A DNA stretch of 64,000 nucleotides from Numida meleagris (taxonomy: Eukaryota > Chordata > Aves > Galliformes > Numididae): positions 17,329,090 through 17,393,089 of the forward strand of contig NC_034419.1 in assembly GCF_002078875.1 (NCBI RefSeq), given 5' to 3'. The notes under the pieces are model-generated. The model did no database searches. It was not told where the DNA came from and saw only the letters and a list, made by a program, of their open reading frames with translations. Position 1 is the first letter of the stretch. The number at the start of each line of letters is the position of its first letter. Shown here piece by piece: positions 12,601 through 21,600 of the stretch. The position numbers and the translations under genes are program-made.

Positions 12601-15600
12601 GGCAATGGGGAGCTCTGGTGATGCGTTCCTCTGCCCTCTGTGCAAGACAGTGAGAATAAAGAGACACCATGGTGCGCTTGTTTGCATTGTGTGTCTACGG
12701 TGGGTCTAATTTTACACCTGCTGCTATCACTGGAAAAATCTTCCTTGCTAGTCAGTCATTGGTAGATCAAGACTTCTTTGTTTAAAAAAAAATATATTCT
12801 CTTGCTGTATAATAGCTCTGTGTTGTGCAGTGATTAAAATCCTACTGTTTAATGAGTTTAGCTGTAAAATGAAATTGATTGTAAAAGAAAAAGCACAAAA
12901 CAAAACTGTTGTGATTGCCTTCTTGAGTGCTGTGTTAATCATTTTTTTATTCTTCTCACTGCTGTAAGCATTACTTGAAACAGGAAATCATAAATAGAAA
13001 TTCATATGTCCCAGTGCCCCTGTATTCCAGCCCTCAGCAGAAAGCTCTGATACCACAAAATAATGTTTATTGGCCCGTATCACCCACTGGATGCAGGTGG
13101 AATGGCTTTTTTCTTGCCTGCGGGAAGATTGCATGAGCTGGCACAGCTTGAGCTGGAAAACCAAGCCCTGTAGCATATAAACAGTGTGAAATTGAGCTCC
13201 TGTAAGTGTCTTTAATATGCAGCACTCCTGTTTTTATAGTTCCAGATGCAGCTCCTTCCGGCGTCTCGGTGGATATTGTCAACAGCACGCTGGTCAAAGT
13301 CTTCTGGTTTGGAATACCAAGGGACAGAGTTCGTGGACATTTAAGAGGCTATAAGGTTACGATTTTCTCTTTAATTGCATGCAGATTAACAAGCTATTAA
13401 ATAAATCCTCTGTCAATGATAGATCGCAGTCTGTCATTTCTGGGACGGTGAGAGAAATCAATGTGGTGTTCAGCCCCAGCAAAGGTAATTTGTTATAGAA
13501 ATGCCAATCTCAATGCAGGTCAGTTGGTGGAAAACAAAAAGCATGCTGGATGGAAAAAGACATCACCCAGAGAAACACTTCCTGACGTTTGTAGGAGACA
13601 GAAACTACGGGATGATCCCTGGTCTGGAGCCCTTCAGCGAATTCCGCTTGACTGTGCTGGCATACAACTCCAAGGGCGATGGACCAGAAAGTGCTCCTGT
13701 GGTCTTTGAAACTCCGGAAGGAGGTAAGTGGGATGGAGAGGAATAAAATGAAATTGTTCATGTAACGAGGCAACTGGATTTCATAGATTAAAAGGAGTTG
13801 TAAAATCTCCAGTACTCATAGAACCGTAGGTGGGGAACTGTAGGTATTGAGCTAAACTTTGTCCTCGGTAAACAAATGCACGTAGAGACAGCGTTCTCTG
13901 TCAGCTGATCCCTGTTTCTTCAGTCCCCGAACAGCCCCGTTTTCTGAAGATCCTGAACTTTGACAAGGACTCTGTCACTCTATCATGGGGACATCCCAAG
14001 AGAGCCAATGGCCACATTACTGGCTACAATTTGCAATACCAGATAAGTATGTTCTTGTTTTTCTTCAATTTTTGAACTCATGCACTGTTAGGTGTATTTA
14101 TTAATAGTTTTGGATGTGTAGAGTCATATAAGACAGAGACTGATGAGAGAGGCTGTGTTTCTGAGTAAGAGCCATGCAGCAGAACAGCGTGTTTTGAGCT
14201 GCAATCTGCGCACAGCCTGCTAGAGGGCAGGGCAAAGTCATTTTCCAGAGCAAAAACTTTTCCATGCGGGTTTCTGATAGAGTAAGCTCATATTGCTGCC
14301 ATCCCGTATTCTACATTATAGGCTAATTGGGTTGTTCATATTTACAAATTATGTATGTAATATGATGGTTAAGATCATTAAATTTTAGGTGCCTCTTACT
14401 GGATTGAAACTCATTCCACACAAAACATGCCTATGAAGCACTGAGTAACTGGGATGCAGACCTTGAGCAGATAACCTCAGCCAGGGAGTGGTACTGGTCC
14501 CAGGCTGCCCAGTGTGCCATCAGGGTACTTTGTGAGTTCTTTGAGGATTGAACACGATCAGGCCAAATGCTACCTACAGAAACAACGATTCACTTTTCAC
14601 TGTTCTCTGCTAATAACGAAGCTACCTTTGCAAACTGACTCCTCTTTTCTTTCTCTTTCAGTAAATGAGACGCATGAGATTGGGCCTCTGGTGGATGTCA
14701 GCATGGCCAACCACACCACGCTGAGCTGGAGGCTCACAGACCTCAGCCCCAGCACCAAGTACAAGTTCTACGTCAAGGCCTGCACAGCCAAGGGCTGTGG
14801 GAAGCCGGTGACAGAAGAAGGGCTGACAGTGGCTCAAGGGAGTAAGTTATTAGGCAATATGTTTTTACATGGAGAAGCTTTTGCAATAATGGAAAAATCT
14901 ATTGAGAATATTTGAGAATTGACATTTCCTTTGTAATTAGAGGAAATAAATTTGTTTTCCTTTCCAGGAGAACAATCAATAAGCTTTTTAATGTAGTCAT
15001 GCAGCTCTTCTGAAAAGCAGAGCTTATCTGTTCCATTTTGCTGTACAGTGCTGTGCTTCTGTCTCCGCCATCAACCCTGTAAGCTGTACTAGAATCAGCG
15101 CCTCGCGTTTAGTTGTGAACAGAAAACTGAAGATCTAAATAATCTGTCCTCAGCATTATTATAGAACCAGATTCTGCTGTCCTGTGAAGATAAATCTCTC
15201 ATTATTCATTTTAAGACTGGTAGCTTCTGCTGCTGCAGTGCAACCTGTGCCAGGGTATTGCAGAATGTCACAGTGCATTCTGCCAGGAAAGCGGAAATGT
15301 TGAGGTAGAAGCAATGGAATCATTCACGTTTTATTATTGATATACTTGATCTACACCACTTCTGTTGCTTTCATTTATTTGTAAATATCCCTGTTGGCAT
15401 AGTGTGAAACTCGAGAGACAAGCTTCATCCCAATTAAATAACTCTAATTCCCTGTGCAGATAAAAGGGTAAATCAGGCTCTCCATCTGCAACTGCAGCAT
15501 CTTCTTCTGTGAATGAAACATCCAGATTCACTTTTTTTTGTGTCAGGAATTGCACATTCCCTTGAGTTAGCAGCACTTTACCAAAAAGTCTATCAGTGGT

Positions 15601-18600
15601 TATGATAGGGAAAGAGAATCAGCTCCCATCTCTCTTCCTTCTTTCCTTGGGGACAGTGCCTGCAGCTTGCACGTGTCCGCCAGCAGAGGCAGAACCCTCT
15701 GTGCTGCAGAAGGTGCTGTTTCCCTGTAAGTATTTAACCAAGGAGAACCACACTTTAATATTAGTCTCTGGGATTAAGCCAAGGCCCACTGGAATTAGTG
15801 AGACAGAATTAGGCCATAGAAAAGCTTTCGTTTGTAGCATCCTTGTTGCATGACTGAACGCCACTGCCATTGGCAGCTAATGCGAAGTCTCCAAACTAAA
15901 AGACCAGTTTCCTAGGAAATATCTCAGATGTATTCAAAATTATTCAAATATGAAATGCTACCGTATGCCCAAAGGTTGTTATCTATGTTAGATAAAGTAC
16001 TGAGGACAATCATGAAGAACCTGAGCAAAGGAATATTTGCATTGTACTGAAAAATAAATAATACTTGAATTTTTGTGGATTTATCTTGGATTCATTTCAC
16101 AGAGGAAGGTATGCTGTCTTTAGAAAACATTTTATCTCTCATTTTTCATTTTCAGGCAGTATTACCTAAATGACCTATAAACTAATTAATTTTCCTCTTG
16201 AAAATGTTCATTTGCCAACGATTGTTAGCCCTCAGAAGTATAAAACAAAATAATGTTTTTACGTAAGTGGGAAAAAAAAATGTAATATGACAGTCATTGT
16301 TTAACACAAAGCTCCTTTATGTCTAGAGCTGACAATGTTTCTGGAGGATTACCAAATACATGTTGACAATGATTGCTGTGTGTCCAAAAATTCAAAGTTT
16401 AATGAAAACTCCATTCAGAGGATGCTGCACAGCTGGAATGCTGGGTTGCTGTTTTTTTTTTTTTTTCCAGAGAAGATAAAAGTTCACCAGTTCCATCATA
16501 CTTCAGTGGCAGTTGGCACCTAACACCCACAGCCATTTTGAAAACCTTAGTTGGAGGATGCTAGCCTTCAGGACACATCCTAAGATGAGGAAAGCAGCCT
16601 TTTGTAACAAAACGTGTGGTTTTAGTTCTCTTTTGCTGCAGGCACAATGAAAGAGGAAAAATACAGGTGTTTTAGCCACATGTAACCACTAGCATTGTTA
16701 CCAGCAGAGCCCCAAATCCTAGGAGAAAGTGGTCCCTGTTTAGTCACAATGAAGAGAGCTTGATGAACTTGGTGACAAGTTTCCTTCTTTATTATTTATG
16801 CCATCATCCTCTGCCTCTTCTGCAGCCGGCAGACTTGTAGCATAGGGAGAAAGATGCGATACTGCACTGTTTCAAAACCCTGACACTTTGAGCTGGAAAA
16901 GTGGGCCTATTAAATAGAATGTGCTAAATATATCAGCCTTCAACTACTTTAAGCAAATTTGCAGTTAACTGTATGTCTTGGCTAGGTGTTTTGCTTTTCC
17001 TCCCCTAGCTGCCTTTCCAAGTGTAGCCAACACAAAGGAGAAGCAGCAAGAGATGAAACAAGCTTGCACCTTTCTTCTTGTCTGAGCTCACCTTTCTCTT
17101 ACAAAGCACTGATTGCAAACTCACTAGCCTCACCTATAAACCCTCAATAAACTTTGCACGCACCAGGTTTGCTAATCTCTGTAGCTTAAAATATTCCCAG
17201 TTTAGCATGAATTACTTCCTGCGCTAAAAAAGCACAGAAGATGAAGAATACATGTGATGCATATTTATACAGTTTTAATAGCCAGGTAGTAGGGGAAAAC
17301 TTAGTTCAATTTTCCATTTATTGCAGCAGATGTATTTAGAAAGGTACACTAATAAATTAGGATGTTGCCCACAATTAGTACTTAGCCGTAAGACTGCCAG
17401 CTTTTTTTATATAAGTATGCTTTATAACAGATGTGCTAACTTTTGGAGAACTAGTTTTCTTCTGAGTCTTTGGGGGCAGTTTATATTGTTTTTCCCTTTA
17501 TGCCATAAGCTTCTATAAAAACAAAAAAATGCGTGTTCTGTTGTTCTCATAAATCTCAAAGCCCGGCAGGAATATTGTAAAATTGCAGTTCAGTGTTTAA
17601 TGTTCATGAGAGTCCCCTGGTATGGCTGATAAATAGCAGGGGAGGAAGAGAAGTGCTGGTGATATGCCTTTATTACTAATGCTTCTTCTCCCATATTGTA
17701 GATTAAAAACCTAACCCAACTGCTTTCAATTTTCTGAAGCTAATTTCTGCAGCTCACTGACCTTTCTGTACATTGAGCTTTTCCTTATCTGAATATCTTT
17801 GCTTTTATTTTTCAGGATGCTGCACTGCTTTTTCTATTCCAAGCACCACGCTTGTCCCAGTTAGCAATGCTTTCTCCTCTCTAGGTGCCAATTTGATTGT
17901 CAAACACAGACCAGAAAGACGTCATGTGGAAAGAAACCTCATAATCGCCTATCACTGGATGCCCATACTAAGTTTGACAGATTCCCTACCCTCAAAAAAT
18001 ATTGTTTAGAGTTTTGGATCATGGGGTGTTAAACAGCCTGGGAAGCCAATGGTAAAGCCCTAGCTCTGTGTTCAGTGGGTGCTGAATACCGTTTTAGTAC
18101 CTCCCAACCTGGCACTGGTGGGGCTGTATTCCCCCTTTCTGCTTCTTTAAATAGCTGAGCATTCAAAAAGTGGAAATAAATAGGTAGGATATATGGACAG
18201 GTGTAATCAACTGCCCCTGAACCACAGCTGTGGTATACTGTTGAGCTCCAGGTTGGACATTTGCTTCCTAGGAATTCAGTGACCCTAAGAAGATCTGTGT
18301 TGTTGGCAAACTGGAATACGTGATGGTCATCTCTGCTTGGCATGCATATATGTTACGTGGTGTTTAATGCACGATGGGTTTAAGTTCATATTTGTTCTTG
18401 TCACTTTATGGATACTGTTTTGATTAGCTGTATTTAGTAATGTCTTGATTTTAGAACACGTGGTTAAAACATACCTGTGATATCCTCTTGCTTAACTTGT
18501 AGTTTGATTAAAAATTACAGCTCAGTTTCACATACTCAGCCAAAACTACCGATAGAGGGATTAGTTTATGCTAATATGCTGTGCTTTGCTATCAGCAGTA

Positions 18601-21600
18601 TTTCAGCTGTATGTGTTCCCTCTGGGTCCCGATGCTCTACTGGTTTAACTGCTTGTTGCAATACCTGTGTATGTGCCTTGGAACACTTTTCTTGAACTGC
18701 TCCTTTGATAGTGCTTGCATTGGTCTTAATCTTTATTTTTTCCTTCCGCTGTCAACTAAAGCTCTAATCTCTCAAAGCTTCTTGCTTTGCTCATTTACTA
18801 GTTTAAGTATTAATGAGCGTTGTTTTACTGTCAGTGCTAATTGGTCGAGTAGTTTTCAAATTACACTGTGGGCTCAGTCCTTAATTTGGAAGACTTCAAA
18901 AGGATGGCTAGATGAATCTGGCAAGTTAGGCAACTGAATGCAACTATAGAGCTGTACTTATTATTGCTAGCTTCCAAAACTTGTTTTCTATCATCAAGAG
19001 CGAGCTCGCCCGTGCGTTGTACCTGCAAATTCACTACCGGGATTCCCATGTGAACACGCAGATCTAAATGGAGCTTTTGTGTTATTCACACCATGGGTGC
19101 TAACGCTGGGATATCATCTCTCTGTTATCCAAAAACGCTATTTTTAAAAAGCAGAGTTAATATCCTGCAACCTTAATGCAGACAAAAGTTACAGCTGGCC
19201 TTCTGCAAGTAAAAAGGCTGGAAAGTGAGGCCGACTGGAATCTCCCTTCGGCCTCTTCATCAAATATTAAATCAATCAAGAGCTTTTAAAAGCCTAAACA
19301 TCAATTTAAAAGAAACCTTCCTCTTTATCTAAAACAGTGCTTCCTATGGGCGTTGTGGACTTTAAAAGGACGTGGAAAATCACCGTCAGGGGAGAAATGA
19401 GTAAAAGTCCCAATGTTAATTTTTTCATGAGACGTATAAGAATCCATTTCCAGCTAACAAGCTATCTGTGCTTCCCCGCTGCGTTTGGTTCAATAGGAGA
19501 AGCATCAAGCCCCAGATTATCTATACAAAGCAAGCCCATTTTCAAGTTGTAATTTTTTAAGTACGCATTAGTTAAAGCAGATCCGTAATCCCCCATCAAT
19601 ATTGACTTTCATCTTGGGAAATGTACAAAACCCTTCATAAACATCAGGATTATTTCAGTCTGCTGTTTATTTTATTTGATGGAATATTAAAAATCAAACG
19701 GAGGAATGTTTTTTAGTTTACTGTCTGCTTTTGAAAATCAGATTATCTGATGACAAACGTTAAAAATTCTCATGTGTCGCATTGAAGTGTTACTGACGTT
19801 ATTTCTAACTGTGCATTTCGCAGGACTTTTGTTCAATGAATTCAATTAATCAGTATGACTTGAATATGTACGTTTCGTAGGTAAAGGGATCGGCAAGATT
19901 TCAGAAGCAGTAAACCCCACCCAAAAGTTTCACCCCATTGAGGCACTTGAGCCTGGAACTGAATATACAGTTCGTCTAGTGACTAAGAATTGGGTTGATA
20001 ACAATAGCATTTTTGAAGATGTAATTGAGACAAGGGGGAGAGGTGAGAAATGAAACCCTTCAAGATGATACAGATTGATTTTGAATGTCAGTAAATGTTG
20101 ACCTTATGTATGACATTGTGCAATGAAAGTGCACCAAAGACGTTACCACATCATTTTGTTCTGTGATTTTTTAAGTTGGCTCTTGTAGTCGAGTCCCATG
20201 GGAACATCAGTGAGCCTTGTGCTTTAATTGATGCACAAGAACCTGGAACAATTACAAACCCTTACAAAGAATAGCTTTACCTCTGGTGTGATTTTGTGTA
20301 GTGCTGTGATATAATCCATTTTAAATGTGCCAGTCCAGTGCTTTGCATGCATCAGGTGCACTTTTAACTCTGTTTCTTTCACAAAACTACTTTTGCATGA
20401 GAGGCTTAACAATTCTTTGTTCAGCTTTCCCGTTTGGCATTAATCCTTTGAGTCAAATACTCTCTCAGAATTACCTTTCCAAAATGTCTATATTGTGCCC
20501 TGTAGACAGCATGTTCACCTGAAGTCTAAAAATGTCACGCTCTGGACATATTTCTGTCTTGTATTTCTTTACACTGAACACGATAAGTAGTGATTGTCTG
20601 ATTCAATCACAATTCAGTGAAGAAAATGTTATGTATTCACTTAATGGCAGGGTGATGCCATTTTCATCTGATTAATGTTTTTTCTTGTTTTTTTTAACTC
20701 CTGTTTCGTGAAGCCTATGCAGGCATTTACGATGGGATTTCCACCCAGGGCTGGTTTATTGGACTGATGTGTGCCATTGCCTTGCTCACTCTGATGCTGC
20801 TAACTATTTGCTTTGTCAGAAGAAATAAAGGAGGAAAATACTCAGGTAAATGGATTTATTGTCCTTCTGCTGTGTTCGCATGCTAATAACAAACATTCTT
20901 CAGCCTGTTATCTCTGGAGGCTGCAAAGCCGCAAGCGAAAACATCCAATTAGGATTCGCAGCTTTTGATAAATATCCACGGAATGGGTTCTAATGAATAT
21001 CAGTGAAACCGTGCTCTCTGTGTGAGACAGTGTGGTGTGCAGGTCAGAGATGCAGCTCAGGCCTGGATTCCATTTGTTGGGTCTCACAGTGTGTAATGCA
21101 CCTGCAGAGCCACGTCCTTCAGCAGCGGCTCTGAGCCCTGTCTGCTCGGGCTAGGTGCCCACTTCCTACCTGATAACTGCTGCCTAACAACCACCATAAC
21201 TTGCATGAGTAGCCAGACTGCTGAGCACCAGTTTTGCTAAATATAATTCTTTATTTTTCAAAGCAGTGAGTAAGGGTTTAAGCACAGACACTTAGCGGCT
21301 TTTTAACAATTCCATGATGGCACTAAGCTGTTGGTAGAAGCATGCTTGTTGGGTAGGGTCCTTGCTGCCCCCAGGTTAGGCTGTGTAGGAGATGACAGGT
21401 GGTTCTCCCATCGTGCCTGCAAAATGAAAAATCCACCACGGAACATGGCATACAGATCTGTGCTTTATTTTATTTGTACAGTGAAAGAAAAAGAAGATTT
21501 GCATCCAGACCCTGAAGCTCAATCAATAAAAGATGAAATCTTTGGGGAATATAGGTAAATAGGACCTGTGTTAACAAGCGTTTCTGTCTGTTGGGCTTTT

